The notes under the pieces were generated by a model. That model worked only from the letters and a program-made list of their open reading frames with translations, did no database searches and was not told the origin of the DNA. DNA of 64,000 bases, from contig BTPG01000005.1 of the NCBI GenBank assembly GCA_036245525.1, positions 117,109,619 through 117,173,618 of the forward strand, in the 5' to 3' direction. This document shows, one piece after another, positions 20,749 to 31,648 of this stretch. Every line of letters begins with the position of its first letter. The first letter of the stretch is position 1. Position numbers and translations under genes: made by a program. Origin of the DNA: Semisulcospira habei (taxonomy: Eukaryota > Mollusca > Gastropoda > Semisulcospiridae).

Positions 20749-21603
20749 ACAGACAGGTAAATATAAATGAATAAACCAACAAATAGTGGAAGCAGATCAC
20801 ACTGATCTATGTAGTAAACAACACACAATAATAATGCAGCAGTGCATGTTTACAGAATCAAGAGTGACCGTGTGAGATACTCGGGATCATCCGCACGTGT
20901 ACATGTATGCATGATTTTATCTACATCATACACAAAGCCCTATCAAAGTTAAAGTAGTTTCCTTGCTTGCCATGTTACGCCATCAACCACTGAAAAATCC
21001 CACACAAAACGGTCTTACCACATGGTCTCCAGTTGAATGTTCTTTCTCTTAAAACTAAAAGTGTTGATAAAAAATAACCGCTTCATTCTCACCTGCGCTG
21101 TGATGACAGTGTTCTGGCAGCCTTGTGGTCTGTGGGTCTGGATGGGGCGCTGTACTCAGCCAGCAGTCAGCTGGTTGTGAGCCCCCAAGCTCTGCAGTGT
21201 CTGCTTTAAACTTTTTCTTCGTGTAGAAGCTTGTTCTATGTACACGGTACTTGCTGATGTCAGCTTGCTTCGTCCGACCACTCAGTGTGCTGGTACGGAT
21301 CTACGCCCCCACCGCGCTCAATTTTTGCAGATACAGAGTTTTACTTACACTGTCTAGATTGTCTACATACTTTTCAAAAGTTTCTTTTGACATCTTTGCC
21401 ATGAAAACAGGAAAACCAAGGAGAAGAAATGCACGCACTCGCTCAGTACAGAAAGTGTTGGTTGCCCTCCACGCCTCTTTGTGTGTGTCACGTGATACGC
21501 ACAAACAGGCCGAAAGGTACGCAATCGGCAGACCTCGATATGATCGATTGTGGACAGGAAGGTTAACAAATTATTAGAAAACGCCCTGATCAAAGAGGTC
21601 AAC

Positions 21604-23136
21604 ATGAAGCGATGGACACTTTATCACCCTCTGGTGTTTCTTCTGACATTTTTCAGTTATGCGTTCTTCCATGCTACGAGGAAGACCTTCAGTAACGTAA
21701 AAACTACCATCACTGCTGAGTGGACTCCGTCACCTATGAACAACAGCGTTTCCGCATTTATAACTCCCCATGACCTGTGGAACGAACGACACTTGTTTGA
21801 CGACAAAGATGACGCAGAAAAATTCATGGGCTTCTTGGATGCTTCTTTTATGTTTGCCTACGCCGTTGGACTATATCTGAGTGGTTTCATCGCTGACAGA
21901 TATGATCTTAGGATTGTGCTTGGGACGGGAATGTGTTTGACAGCGGGCACAGTGTTCGTGTTCGGACCAGTGTTTGAGTGGACACACTTCTACTCTAAGC
22001 CTGCCTATGTGGCGATATGGATCCTTAATGGCCTTCTGCAGTCCTCAGGCTGGCCATCTGTTGTGGCTGTGATGGGGAACTGGTTCGGTAAAAGCAGCCG
22101 CGGACTGGTGTTGGGACTGTGGAGTGCATGTGCCTCAGTTGGGAACATTATCGGGGCTCTGATGGTGTCAGCAGTGTTGGACTTTGGATATGAATATGCT
22201 TTCCTGTTGACATCAGTGGTGCTGTTTGCAGGTGGCATTATGATCTTCTTTGGGCTTGTCCCCTCACCCCGAGATGTGGGACTGCCCATGCCAGAGGACG
22301 GGAATGATGAGAACTTGCCTCCGGGTAGCATCCAGCGACAGCCACTTCTACAGGAGGAAACTGATGAAGATCAAGAAGAAGAAATTGTTCACGAACCAGT
22401 TATATACAGCATTAATGACACCAGACCGAAGGCCATTGGCTTCTTCAGGGCCTTCCTCTTGCCAGGCGTTATCCCTTATGCTCTGTCCTACGCCTTCCTG
22501 AAGCTGGTCAACTACTCCTTTTTTTTCTGGCTCCCATTTTACTTGTCTGGCGCCTACCACTTGGATGAAACAGTGGCTGATCAGGTGTCCATCTGGTATG
22601 ACATTGGGGGAATAGTGGGTGGTACAATTGCTGGATTCATTTCTGATCGCATGAATAAGCGGGCAGTTGTGGTGGTGCCTATGCTGATCCTGGCCATCCC
22701 CATGCTGTTTGTGTATGGACTGGCTGGCATCGCAGGTAAAGTCATTGTTAATGGCATAATGCTGTTTGTAGTTGGCATGTTGATCGGTGGAGTAGCCAAC
22801 CTCATCAGTGCTGCAATCTCTGCAGACCTTGGCCGACAGAAGCAGCTTCAGGGCAACAGTGAGGCGCTGTCGACAGTAACAGGAATTGTGGATGGCACAG
22901 GAAGCCTGGGTGCTGCACTTGGCCAGGTGGCCGTTCCCTTCCTGCAAGTCAGCTATGGCTGGCAGTCTGTCTTTTACCTATTTATGGTGGCAACATTTTT
23001 AACGGCTGTCAGCATCGCCCCAATATGTGTGGGAGAACTTAAACATCTCCGATGTAGACTTCACACCTTTAGAAATATTCAAAACAGAAATCAGGCCAGT
23101 CACTGTCAAGAGACAAATAATGTGAGGGGAGAATGA
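21604..23136 (+). CDS. SLC37A3: SLC37A3-like sugar-phosphate-family transporter (single exon)
   Basis: Intact 510-residue major facilitator protein, close to the human SLC37A3 length (494). The N-terminal FFSYAFFHATRKTFSNVK, then AVMGNWFGKSSRGLVLGLWS, SACASVGNIIGA, LVNYSFFFWLPFYLSGAYH and SEALSTVTGIVDGTGS are SLC37A3 hallmarks and differ from SLC37A1/A2. MFS loop motifs ADRYDLR and SDRMNKR mark the two halves; an acidic loop (DEDQEEEIVHEP) sits between TM6 and TM7. The ATG at 21604 is the first after an in-frame TGA at 21541, so the CDS is complete without splicing. Human SLC37A3 works with ATRAID in the lysosome in releasing bisphosphonates; its natural substrate is unknown. Animal SLC37 genes normally have many exons, so an intronless copy is odd and may be a retrogene, although I see no poly-A tail or flanking duplication. 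Confidence 0.93.
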   Translation: MKRWTLYHPLVFLLTFFSYAFFHATRKTFSNVKTTITAEWTPSPMNNSVSAFITPHDLWNERHLFDDKDDAEKFMGFLDASFMFAYAVGLYLSGFIADRYDLRIVLGTGMCLTAGTVFVFGPVFEWTHFYSKPAYVAIWILNGLLQSSGWPSVVAVMGNWFGKSSRGLVLGLWSACASVGNIIGALMVSAVLDFGYEYAFLLTSVVLFAGGIMIFFGLVPSPRDVGLPMPEDGNDENLPPGSIQRQPLLQEETDEDQEEEIVHEPVIYSINDTRPKAIGFFRAFLLPGVIPYALSYAFLKLVNYSFFFWLPFYLSGAYHLDETVADQVSIWYDIGGIVGGTIAGFISDRMNKRAVVVVPMLILAIPMLFVYGLAGIAGKVIVNGIMLFVVGMLIGGVANLISAAISADLGRQKQLQGNSEALSTVTGIVDGTGSLGAALGQVAVPFLQVSYGWQSVFYLFMVATFLTAVSIAPICVGELKHLRCRLHTFRNIQNRNQASHCQETNNVRGE

Positions 23137-23376
23137 CTAACACTGGATCAGGCTAGCTGACACACCTGATCGTAAGTTAAAGTTGTCATTTGTTACTGAA
23201 CTGTGGAAAAGCCCTTGTCTGTAGCAAACTAGCATGCATTAGTAGTATTGGCTCAATAGCTGTCAACAGACACAATGATCAGTATGCTATTTCCATTTCA
23301 AATAAGCCTGAAACTAAATGAGCCATGATACAACCCTGTCACACTACAGTGCAATATGGGTCAACCATGATAGTTC

Positions 23377-23466
23377 TTAACCCTGTGGATGTCAGTAGCA
23401 ATTTTTGGTGGTGATTCTTGCAAAAATCACCTTGACAAAAACTGCTACTGACAGCCAAAGGGTTAA
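23377..23466. mobile_element. Hairpin MITE family B, copy 1 (TTAA-bounded)
   Basis: 90 bp, TTAA at both ends. Inner arms CAGTAGCAATTTTTGGTGGT and ATCACCTTGACAAAAACTGC pair; outer ends are CCCTGTGGATGTCAG and CTGACAGCCAAAGGG. Confidence 0.85.
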
Positions 23467-23620
23467 TGGTGGTGCCTACAGGCACTAACCTGTTTTTCTA
23501 CCAGTACCACCCTTGATCTGTGAAGTTAAGTCAGTTTTTGTCTTGAAAGTTGAACTGATACTGGTCTGTAGAGGTTAGTTTGCAGTTATGGTTCACGGTT
23601 AATCTACCTACATAACTCAT

Positions 23621-23808
23621 TAACCCATTTAGCCCCGGGACCCCGCATTCAAGGGTAGTGGCAGATGAGCTTGGCGCCTTCAGGCACCAAGCTCATCTGG
23701 CACTACCCTTGAATTATCATGATCAATTCATCTCCTACAACTGGTGCATAGTGGTTAGACAATGCATCCAAAAGTTTGGAAATGCGGCTGTGGGGTTAAG
23801 AGGGTTAA
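23621..23808 (+). mobile_element. Hairpin MITE family A, copy 3 (TTAA-bounded)
   Basis: Begins TTAACCCATTTAGCCCC and ends GGGGTTAAGAGGGTTAA. Central arms GGCAGATGAGCTTGGCGCC and CCAAGCTCATCTGGCACTAC: the subfamily with GATGAGC/GCTCATC pairing. Confidence 0.92.
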
Positions 23809-23874
23809 CTGACTATACACTATATTTTATAAAGTATAGTAATACTCATGACATACATCATGTGATGGTCAGAC

Positions 23875-24080
23875 CTAACCCATTCAGCCCTGACACATTA
23901 TAACAAAATGTTGATTGACCTTTAAAGTTCAAGGGTGGTGACAGAACAGCTTGGCGCTTACACTAAGTTACAGACCTGTGTCAGGCAGTTCTGACACCAC
24001 CCTTGCACTATTATTGTCGATCTGTCTCCTTAGCTGCATTGTATTTGTAGTCTTCCGAGGACAGCTCCTAAATTTACATT
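23875..24080 (+). mobile_element. Hairpin MITE family A, copy 4 (degenerate)
   Basis: CAAGGGTGGTGACAGAACAG at 23931 pairs with CAGTTCTGACACCACCCTTG at 23986; the loop is longer and outer blocks are eroded. Confidence 0.75.
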
Positions 24081-24099
24081 AATCAAGTATCAAGATAGG

Positions 24100-24990
24100 C
24101 AAAGCCCTTAAATGGCTTTCTGACTTATCACGGAGCTAGGGTTCAAGTGTCTTAACATTTAAGTAAAGGGCTGGCTTCTGTACCAGCGAAATCCATGTTT
24201 TCATACATTTGTCAGTCCCCGTGACCATTGACATTTACTAATGGGTCGACTAAATTTGTATGCATAGAAAGGTATTGCCGTCACTCGTCAGCAACCATTA
24301 TGCCAGCCATTATCAGATTAACCAGATTTTTTTAAACTTTCGTACAACTACAATTCTAACAAAATGTGCATTTTTTTCACACTTGCCAAACTCTTACAAG
24401 TTACAACCCTAGATAAATTATAAGTCTTATCATCAAGTTTGGGTTTGAAGTTGAAAATTTAAATAGTTGCGTTTTTTATAACAGTTTTTGTCAAAATATT
24501 GTTGGTCTACTTCTGGATCACCCCATGACCCTTTGCCTTTGCGATGGGTCTATTAATTTAGTATGCATTATAAAATACCTTTGTACCAATTCTGATTGAA
24601 AAGTTTGCAGAAACTTTGCCCAAAAAAACTACAATTGTATCAAAAATGTGCATTTTTCACACATTTACTAACATCTTGTGACCCTTGACCTTTCCGAGCA
24701 GTCACACAAATAGATAGATCATATAAATGCACAGATAATATTAGTATTAGTATTACGTTTTACGTCCAACAGCAAGATGTGATCAAGGATGCATAGATAG
24801 GTCTTACCATCGGATATATACCTCTGTACCAAATGTGGGTTTGAAGCTGAAAATAATGAGAAAAAACAACTTTTGTCAAAATATGGCTATTTTGGACCAA
24901 TTTCTGGACTCCCTGTGACCTTGACCTTTGAGAGAGGTCACTGAAATTGGTATTTGTAGAAAGGTTTTGTCACAGTGTATCCTGGGCCAA
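24100..24990 (+). repeat. T165 family array
   Basis: Several units. A perfect TGACCCTTGACCT stands at 24679-24691, a variant TGACCTTGACCTTTG at 24917-24931, and unit markers are GCATAGATAGGTCTTACCAT and ACCAAATGTGGGTTTGAAG. No coding sequence. Confidence 0.85.
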
Positions 24991-24992
24991 GT

Positions 24993-25380
24993 TTGATTGA
25001 TTGTACATTGCTTAATGTCCCGACAGCAACAAGACTTTCTCAGGACGTGCCTGCACTGCTTGTAAAAAAAATAATAAAAAGAATATTGCATGTATGTTGC
25101 CAGCTGGTCCAATATGTTAAATATAAACCTACGACATCGGGCCTAAATAAAGCTAGGACCATTTAGCAACACACATCCAACATCAAGAGCTACAGGCAGC
25201 GCAGACAGTAGGGAGAGTTTTAAAAAGGAAAATACAGGTGAATGGACCAAGGGTAGACAGAAACACATGCCCCAGAATAGAAGGGAAAAGCCACCCTGTG
25301 GGGCTGACCAGGGTGACCCTGGGAACTAAAAAGTAGTTAACCCCACCCAAGTCCCCCAGGGCAGACCGGGGTGGGGGTGG
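24993..25380 (-). mobile_element. Retroposon R390, copy 1
   Basis: Read on the minus strand it ends with GACATTAAGCAATGTACAAT and an (ATCA)n tail, as non-LTR 3' ends or SINEs do. Same family as 50354-50671 and 51687-52072. Its 5' end is the GTCTGCCCTGGGGGACTTGG block. Confidence 0.8.
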
Positions 25381-25656
25381 GCCAAGTTTGAAGTCTGTGT
25401 CTTGAACAGTCTCTGAGAAAATGCCAATGTTAAAATGTACCAAGGGTCAACACGCCGGACCGACAATGGATGTCCCAAGACATACTCACTTTTGCTACCA
25501 CATGTGACCCAAAAAGTATTGGTGATCTCACATCCTGTCGTACAAGTTTGGATTTCTGCTGTTTCAAATCTTGGTGAGTAGACTTCTACGAAATAATGCC
25601 CGTTTTATTTAAGTATAGTGAAGATTAACTCAATTTCCCACATTGTATAAGTTTTA

Positions 25657-25816
25657 CCGAATGACTATGTACCAGTTGCAGGTGATGGATTGAGCATGAT
25701 AATTCAAGGGTAGTGCCAGATTAGCTTGGCGCCTGAAGGCCAAGCTAATCTGGCACTACCCATGAAATTTCATGCTTATTCCGTCACATGCTATAGGGTG
25801 TCAGGGCTAAATGGGT
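25657..25816 (+). mobile_element. Hairpin MITE family A, copy 5
   Basis: Arms GGGTAGTGCCAGATTAGCTT and AAGCTAATCTGGCACTACCC with a very short loop (GGCGCCTGAAGGCC); right outer block GTGTCAGGGCTAAATGGGTT. Confidence 0.9.
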
Positions 25817-26399
25817 TAAATGGCAGAAGTGTATCTTGCTTGAGACATTATCCACATCATCCTATGTTACATTAGGTCATATTTTATTAGCACATTTTCA
25901 AGTTGCGGGGTTTTTTTTTCCCCTGAGCGATTCAGAAAATTGAATTGTCTGCAACAGTTACTTGGAAGATGCCTTAGATTTTACAGTCTGCCAGTAGTTC
26001 CTTATGCCTAGTCTTGTCTGAAAGTCCAAACCTTTTTTGGATAAACTTTAATTTATGAGATTTATTTTGCCGCTACAGCAGAGCACGTTTTGTGTGACCA
26101 CACTTATAAGAGATCACCTGTCATTAAAGACCATCATGTAGATGGCTGTACCTGACAGGGGACACCTTTTGTACTTCTCTTGAGTGAGCACAGGTGTCTT
26201 TTAAGAATTTGTTTCTTGCAAAAAGGTGGTTGCTTAAAACAGGTTCTGCTGTGTTCAGTTTGATTCAGTTGTTTTGCTGTCTGCAGTGTGTGTGTGTGAG
26301 TGTACGCTTGGTTATACAGACTCAGTTTTTGTGTACCCAAGCACATGTAGAAAATTAAACTGACATCACTGTTTACTTGCTCATCCATGTGGCGTGTGG

Positions 26400-26597
26400 T
26401 TTAACTTCTTCCCTGCCAGTTAACATCAGTCATGGCGTTAAAAAAAAAGACTTTACAATTCCAGATAACTACTTGCATTAGGGACGCAGATCTCTCAGGT
26501 CTGTGAGAGGCCTAGGTCCCGCATCTGCAGGTACGCATGAGGATCTGATTGTGGTCAGGTGATGTTTGGGATGTCATGGCAGTGAAGGGGTTAACCA
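26400..26597. mobile_element. TTAA-bounded element, family E
   Basis: Left end TTAACTTCTTCCCTGCCAGT, right end GGCAGTGAAGGGGTTAA: an imperfect inverted repeat. An inner palindrome lies at 26482-26530 (CAGATCTCTCAGGTCTGTGA). Confidence 0.65.
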
Positions 26598-26666
26598 CTA
26601 AATGGTCAACGGCTGTGATGGAGATAGCAAAGTCAGACACATGACTTTGATAATTGTTACGTTTTT

Positions 26667-26757
26667 GGCTGTCAGCATTTTTTGTTGCAATGATTTCTGC
26701 AGTAATCATCACGTATGTATCACGACAAAAAGTGCTACCACAGCCAAAGGGTTATAG
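26667..26757. mobile_element. Hairpin MITE family B, copy 2
   Basis: TTTTTGGCTGTCAGCATTTT to AAAAGTGCTACCACAGCCAA, ending AAAGGGTTA. The loop carries a small duplication (ATCATCACGTATGTATCACG). Confidence 0.75.
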
Positions 26758-26878
26758 TCCAGTAGAAACAGAAGCGTACCCACTTCAGCTTGCAGTTGTA
26801 CCTTGTTAGGAGGTCCTTTTCTTGTGTATGCGATTCTTTCCATTCTAATATATATATTAATACCACAGTTGTTTGTTT

Positions 26879-27099
26879 TTAACCCACTTAAGGCCACGGC
26901 CGCATTTCCAAACTTTTGGAGGCGTTGTCTAACAACTAGGTACCAGTTGTACTTGTAGGAGATGGATTGATCATGAGAATTCAAGGGTAGTGCTAGATGA
27001 GCTTGGCGCCTGAAGGCGCCAAGTTCATCTGGCACTACCCTTGAGTTATCATGATCAATCCATCTCCTGCTGCAGGGTCCCAGGGCTAAATGGATTAAC
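26879..27099 (+). mobile_element. Hairpin MITE family A, copy 6 (full length)
   Basis: About 220 bp from TTTAACCCACTTAAGGCCA to GGGCTAAATGGATTAA. Left flank block with CCAAACTTTTGGAGGCGTTG, then the arms TGCTAGATGAGCTTGGCGCC and CCAAGTTCATCTGGCACTAC. Confidence 0.92.
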
Positions 27100-27346
27100 C
27101 CCTTTACATTCACCAGTAGACCTAAATTAGGTCATCGAGACCATGGCAAATTCAGCAGGTATCAGTCCAGTAAGCATAGATCTAAAGGGAGTAAAACTAT
27201 AGGGCCAGCAAGAACTAAACAGCTTCATGAGCGTCTGCCTGTGTGTGTGTGTGTGTATGGGGTGGGGGGGGGGGGGAACCTCATAAGATTATTTGCCTCT
27301 TATAGTAGTGTGGTATTGGCAATTCCCTGGCAGTGAAGGGGTAAGG
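27099..27346. mobile_element. Possible TTAA-bounded element related to family E
   Basis: Opens TTAACCCCTTTACATTCACC directly at the end of the preceding MITE and closes CTGGCAGTGAAGGGGTAAG. A TG run and a G run (27239-27278) lie inside. Only the ends suggest a mobile element. Confidence 0.45.
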
Positions 27347-27940
27347 CTCCGAGTATATGAGTACTGCTGCACAGCTTTGCCTGTTGTCACATTATCACCA
27401 CAAGACTTTGACTGCTGAAAACATCAGCACATGTGGATTTATAATTGATCTTGGACATGTGTGGATTAAAAATGTGGACTGGCTATTTTCTGTGTTAAAA
27501 CTGGTTGTTTTCCTTGTATTTGTCAAATTGTACTTACCTTTAACAGGGGAAGGAAGATGTGTATGTTTTCATATACAAGTACACTACAGTAGTTCATGTT
27601 ATGCAGTTCTAAACATTGTCATACATGTTTCTGCAGCAGGAAGTTTTGTGACAGTATTCTAGCATTCATTACAGTGTGTGTGTGTGCAAAGTGAATCAGT
27701 TTATCACAGCAGCTCAGATTGTCATGACATAATCTAACTTACATTTTCAACAGTGGTGCATGTGCACCTTCGGTGTACCTGAGCAGTGCAAATTGTACAT
27801 TTTTACATGCCGTTAAAATGTGTAGCATACACCAGCAGTGTGCATGAATTGGTATGCCCACACACTGCAGCATGTGTCATGAAAATGTGTTACCCATGAC
27901 CGAGATCCGTTTCAACCACAACAGCTTGTCCTATCATAAC
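27347..27940. other. Unassigned intergenic sequence
   Basis: No exon, RNA gene or recognised repeat apart from a short TG run at about 27674-27685. A 101-codon open frame at 27357-27662 has no family resemblance and is probably chance. Confidence 0.4.
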
Positions 27941-27941
27941 A

Positions 27942-28080
27942 TTAACCCTTTTAGCCCCAAGGTCCCATTTCTCAAATTTTGGAGGTGTTGCCCAACGACT
28001 GTACCAGTTGCAGGAGATGGCTTGAATTATCATGGTCATGCCATCTTCTGCTTTAGGGATCTGGGGGCTAAAAGGGTTAA
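27942..28080 (+). mobile_element. Hairpin MITE family A, copy 7 (centre deleted)
   Basis: Perfect outer ends TTAACCCTTTTAGCCCC and GGGGGCTAAAAGGGTTAA, but the CAAGGGTAGTGCC palindrome has been cut out, leaving GGAGATGGCTTGAATTATCA. It shows the outer structure most clearly. Confidence 0.92.
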
Positions 28081-28785
28081 ATAAAACACACTACTGACAA
28101 ATGCAACCCTGCATGGTAGAAGAGACTTTTTAGGATGGGACATTGTGGAGCGCTTTCATTAGTTTCAATGGCAGTTAGCACACACGACGTCATAGGCGGG
28201 CAGGCCTCAAACTCTGACAGTGAAGTAACGAGAAAAAAATTACTTCATGTTCTAGTGTGTATATGTGCTAATGCATGTTAACACAAAAATCTGATTTTTG
28301 CATCTTGAAAATTGAGGACATGTTTCATTCGAGGGGTGTCTAAGACAGCCTCCGAGCATACTGAAATTGGATGTCTCATTGAATAGTTAAGTGACCGTTT
28401 ATAGAAAGTCATTTGACCCACATTCAAGTCCATAAGTTTTGTCATATATGCACTTGAGCTTGGAGAAAAATATTGGATGAGTTCGTTAGCCAGCTTGTAC
28501 CTTTTCAATAATTCATATCAGAAAAAAATGTCAAAAGTCAGAATCAGACAGTGACGAATGACATAATAGCGCCAGACACGTTGGTGTTATACAATGTTCC
28601 TAAATTGAAGCAAAGCACCAGATACATCAGTGTTACACATGAACTGAGGCAAATGCTCTCGCTCTCTCTGACAACCTGATTAAGAAAGTCATTCTCTGTG
28701 TTTCTTGCGTGCGTTTTGTGCAAACAGTGGGAAAATGCATGAATGCTCATAAGAGACTTTGTGGGCATGGGTCATCCCATCTTGT

Positions 28786-28879
28786 TTTTAGCGCTTTGCA
28801 TGTTGGTAGCGGTTTTAGTCACGATGATTTCTACAGGAATCACCACGACTAAAACTGCTACCGACATGCAAAGGGTTAA
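28786..28879. mobile_element. Hairpin MITE family B, copy 3
   Basis: Arms TTGGTAGCGGTTTTAGTCAC and ACGACTAAAACTGCTACCGA; ends TGCAAAGGGTTAA. The arm ends CTTTGCATG/CATGCAAAG differ from the GGCTGTC type yet still match each other. Confidence 0.88.
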
Positions 28880-29550
28880 TAATAATAATTACGGTATTTA
28901 TAATGCGCTTATCTTATAATAATTATAACTCTAAGCGCGCACTCACAACTCGCACACGCATGCGCATGCTTTAGACAATGACTCACGTAACACAAAAAGT
29001 GAAAAAAACATTACGACGGTCAGCTTGGGGTGGGGAGTGTGGTTATATAGTGCTAGAACTGTTGAAAGAGGTGAGTTTTGAGGGTGGACTGGAAGGAGGA
29101 GAGCGAGTGTTTCTGACGGAGAGAGAGTGGGAGAGTGTTCCAGGTGGATGGACCGTATACTGAGAAGGAGCGGGGGCCGAAAGTGCTGAGTTTGGTGCGG
29201 GGGATGAGGAGGCGGAGAGGGTCGCAGGCGGAGCGGAGGGAGCGGGGAGGAGTGTAGGGGTGAAGTAAGTTGGAGAGATAGGCAGGAGCGTAGTTGTTCA
29301 GGGATTTGTAGCAGAGAGACAGAATCTTGTATTGGATGCGTTGGGGGATGGGGAGCCAGTGAAGGAGCTTGAGCAGGGGAGTGATGTGGTCGGATTTTTT
29401 TTTTCTGAGGACGAGGCGGGCAGCATTGTTCTGGATGCGCTGGAGAGAGAGAGTGGTGGAGTGAGGAAGGCCGGAAAGGAGAGAGTTGCAGTAGTCGATG
29501 CGAGATAAGATGAGAGAGACAGCGAGTTTGGTGGCATGTAAATCCCACAT
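28880..29550 (-). mobile_element. 5'-truncated L2/CR1-like LINE, 3' part
   Basis: A 165-codon open frame on the minus strand (29053-29550) encodes the C-terminal end of a non-LTR polymerase: [60 protein letters not shown] and [13 protein letters not shown]. The 3' UTR ends in TAAGCGCATTATAAATACCG and an (ATT)n tail at 28880. It is better preserved than the copy at 15.5-16.2 kb and still open over this segment; the rest of the element is absent. Confidence 0.9.
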
Positions 29551-29639
29551 TTAGTTATAATGAAAATTGTTTTCCCATGTGCAGGCATGGGAATTGCCCA
29601 AGCAAAAATCATCTGAAACTAGGCCTTCAACCTCAGGCC

Positions 29640-29693
29640 TCCAGGAAGCTACACCTTGCTTTCCTTTCCAGGGGCTGAAAAATCAAATGACAG

Positions 29694-29725
<32 letters not shown>

Positions 29726-29945
29726 GCGGCTAGACACCTTTCATGTGGCAAAAAAATCAAACGACGGAGGGGGGGGGGGGGGGGGGGGGGGGCTAGACCT
29801 TTCTTCCTGGAGCTGAAAAGTCAAACGACGGTAGGGGATGGGGGGGGGGGGGGGGGGGGGGACTAGACCTTTCTTCCTGGAGCCGAAAAGTCAAACGAAA
29901 CGGGGGAGGGGGGGTTGTCACGACACCATTTCGGGGACCGAAATA
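29640..29945 (+). repeat. G-tract minisatellite
   Basis: About four units of 70-85 bp, each made of a CTAGACCTTTCTTCCTGGAG / GCTGAAAAGTCAAACGACGG core and a pure G run of roughly 16-24 bases (29694-29722, 29769-29792, 29839-29861, shorter at 29902-29914). Lengths of the G runs may be assembly-limited. Confidence 0.9.
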
Positions 29946-29959
29946 AAAAATAGGCAAAT

Positions 29960-30125
29960 ACAACAGTGCGGGTTGCGGACACAGCCTGCCGCGTCATATC
30001 CTGCCCGCGATGTTAAACCGGTGCTCTGCTTGTTTTGCTACCCACAATGGTTTTTTTCGCGGAAACGCCTCTTTATTTTCGCAGACGATCTCTTCTTTTT
30101 CACGGACAATTCCCATGCCTGCATG
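29960..30125 (+). mobile_element. DIRS fragment (between RNase H and recombinase)
   Basis: ACAGCCTGCCGCGTCATATC, TTGTTTTGCTACCCACAATG and TTCACGGACAATTCCCATGC match DIRS-1 10630-10795 closely. An orphan piece of about 165 bp, next to the G-tract repeat. Confidence 0.85.
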
Positions 30126-30159
30126 TGCCAGGGGTACAATACCTTTCACAGGTGTTGAG

Positions 30160-30310
30160 GGCATCTTCACATACTGTGCACTTGCTTTAGGAGAAGGAGC
30201 TAGATTACCCATGATAGTACAAGGACAGTGCCAGATTATATGGCAATACCCATGAACTGTGGTGACTGATTCACCTCTCACTGTGGTATTTTCTGCGCGA
30301 ATGTGTCGAA
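30160..30310 (+). mobile_element. Degenerate family A hairpin
   Basis: CCATGATAGTACAAGGACAG / TGCCAGATTATATGGCAATA, then CCCATGAACTGTGGTGACTG: decayed arms of the family A palindrome, similar to 57135-57235. Confidence 0.5.
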
Positions 30311-30463
30311 TATGGTGTAGTGGATGCATTACTGCAGGAGTCTACATACAGCAACAAAGGACAAAGCAGAAAGATCTTTCACATGTTTAATTAATTTGAG
30401 ATCTTCACTACCCAGTACCTAAAGCAGTGTTATTTATACTGGTGCCCACGTACATTTCTACAG

Positions 30464-30694
30464 TTAACCCATATAACCCCACAGCCGCATTTCTCAAATT
30501 TTGGAGGTGTTGTGTAACAACTGCGTATGAATTGTAGGAGATGGATCGTAGGAGATGGATCAATTATGATAATTAATTCAAGGGTAGTGCCAGGTGACCT
30601 TGGCGCCTTCAGGCACCAAGCTCATCTAGCACTACCCTTGAATTATCATGATCAATCCATCTCCTGCTGCAGGGTCCTGGGGCTAAATGAGTTA
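30464..30694 (+). mobile_element. Hairpin MITE family A, copy 8
   Basis: TTAACCCATATAACCCCA ... GGGGCTAAATGAGTTAA. An extra GGAGATGGATC duplication in the left arm; arms read GGGTAGTGCCAGGTGACCTT and AAGCTCATCTAGCACTACCC. Confidence 0.9.
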
Positions 30695-30818
30695 ACATGA
30701 CACATCACAGAATAAAGCACAAGTGTTCCAGACAGACAATAAACATCTGCTAAGTGTTATGTTCAAATTTTAGGAGATGGACTAATCATGAAAGCTCAAA
30801 AGTGTGTGCCTAAATAAC

Positions 30819-30910
30819 TTAACCCTTTGGCTGTCGGTAGCGCTTTTGGTCGAGGTGATTCCTGCAGGGATCACCTCGACCTAAAGTGCAAATGACAGCC
30901 AAAGGGTTAG
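30819..30910. mobile_element. Hairpin MITE family B, copy 4
   Basis: TTAACCCTTTGGCTGTCGGT at the left and ACAGCCAAAGGGTTAG at the right; inner arms GGTCGAGGTGATTCCTGCAG and GGGATCACCTCGACC. Best-kept copy of the family. Confidence 0.9.
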
Positions 30911-30961
30911 CTGGCACTTGCAGGCATATGAATGGTAAATCTATTTCCTGCAGCCGACACT

Positions 30962-31035
30962 GTGAATTGACCCCCTTGTGCATGCAGCCACCTGTGATGT
31001 GAACAGTACCAGTAGCTGCATGCATGAGGGTGAAA
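30962..31035. repeat. Short palindromic repeat, family C
   Basis: CCCCCTTGTGCATGCAGCCA and TAGCTGCATGCATGAGGG form an inverted pair around GTGATGTGAACAGTACCAG. Confidence 0.75.
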
Positions 31036-31039
31036 AGGA

Positions 31040-31640
31040 CAGCAATAGGGTGTTGACTTAGTGTGGATAGAAACTGGAAATGTGCACTTGACGTCGACAT
31101 TACAGAACGGATGTAAACTGAATCACAACATAAATAAATGTACAACTGTATGATCTTTGCTCATTTCAGAATCATGAGATTTTCAAAATAGGACATTGTG
31201 GCCCGAGAAATATTAGGTGACATACATTCAAAAGGAATAAATTATTATATAGTACTGAGGAAAAGACGCTAACACAAACTTGAGGGATGGACATTCAAAC
31301 TAATCCTAATCACAGTAAAATGCAAAGACACTTGAGTGTAGTGGAATGCCAAAAATACTTAGTAAGATCTATCACAGGTACATGTTTGTAAATATAAGCA
31401 AAATTCAACATAAAAATTGGACTTAAACATACAGAAAGGACAATTGTGGTACAATGTACCTTGGACGGGTAAAATCCTGAATTATGTTTACTGTGTACAA
31501 TATAAATGTATAAATATGACTCGCAGTCACACTGACAGTGACAATAAAGAAAATCCCAAATAAATAAATCCACAACCAAAGGAAACATGCACGTGTATCT
31601 CACAAATCATGCATACTTGCTCTGTTCTCTTCACGCGAGT
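31040..31640. other. Unassigned intergenic sequence
   Basis: AT-rich, without exon or repeat that I recognise. Confidence 0.4.
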
Positions 31641-31648
31641 TGAAATGT

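Noticed and set aside
21084..21245. Minus-strand exon with a GTGAGA donor, divergent from SLC37A3
   Set aside because: Open and with a good donor, but the peptide matches nothing I know and does not fit the SWIM-YqaJ protein.
21550..21603. N-terminal extension of SLC37A3 from a GTG
   Set aside because: Eukaryotic start is expected at ATG; the first ATG after the in-frame stop at 21541 is at 21604.
29567..29866. Glycine-rich 99-codon frame
   Set aside because: Translation of the G-tract minisatellite.
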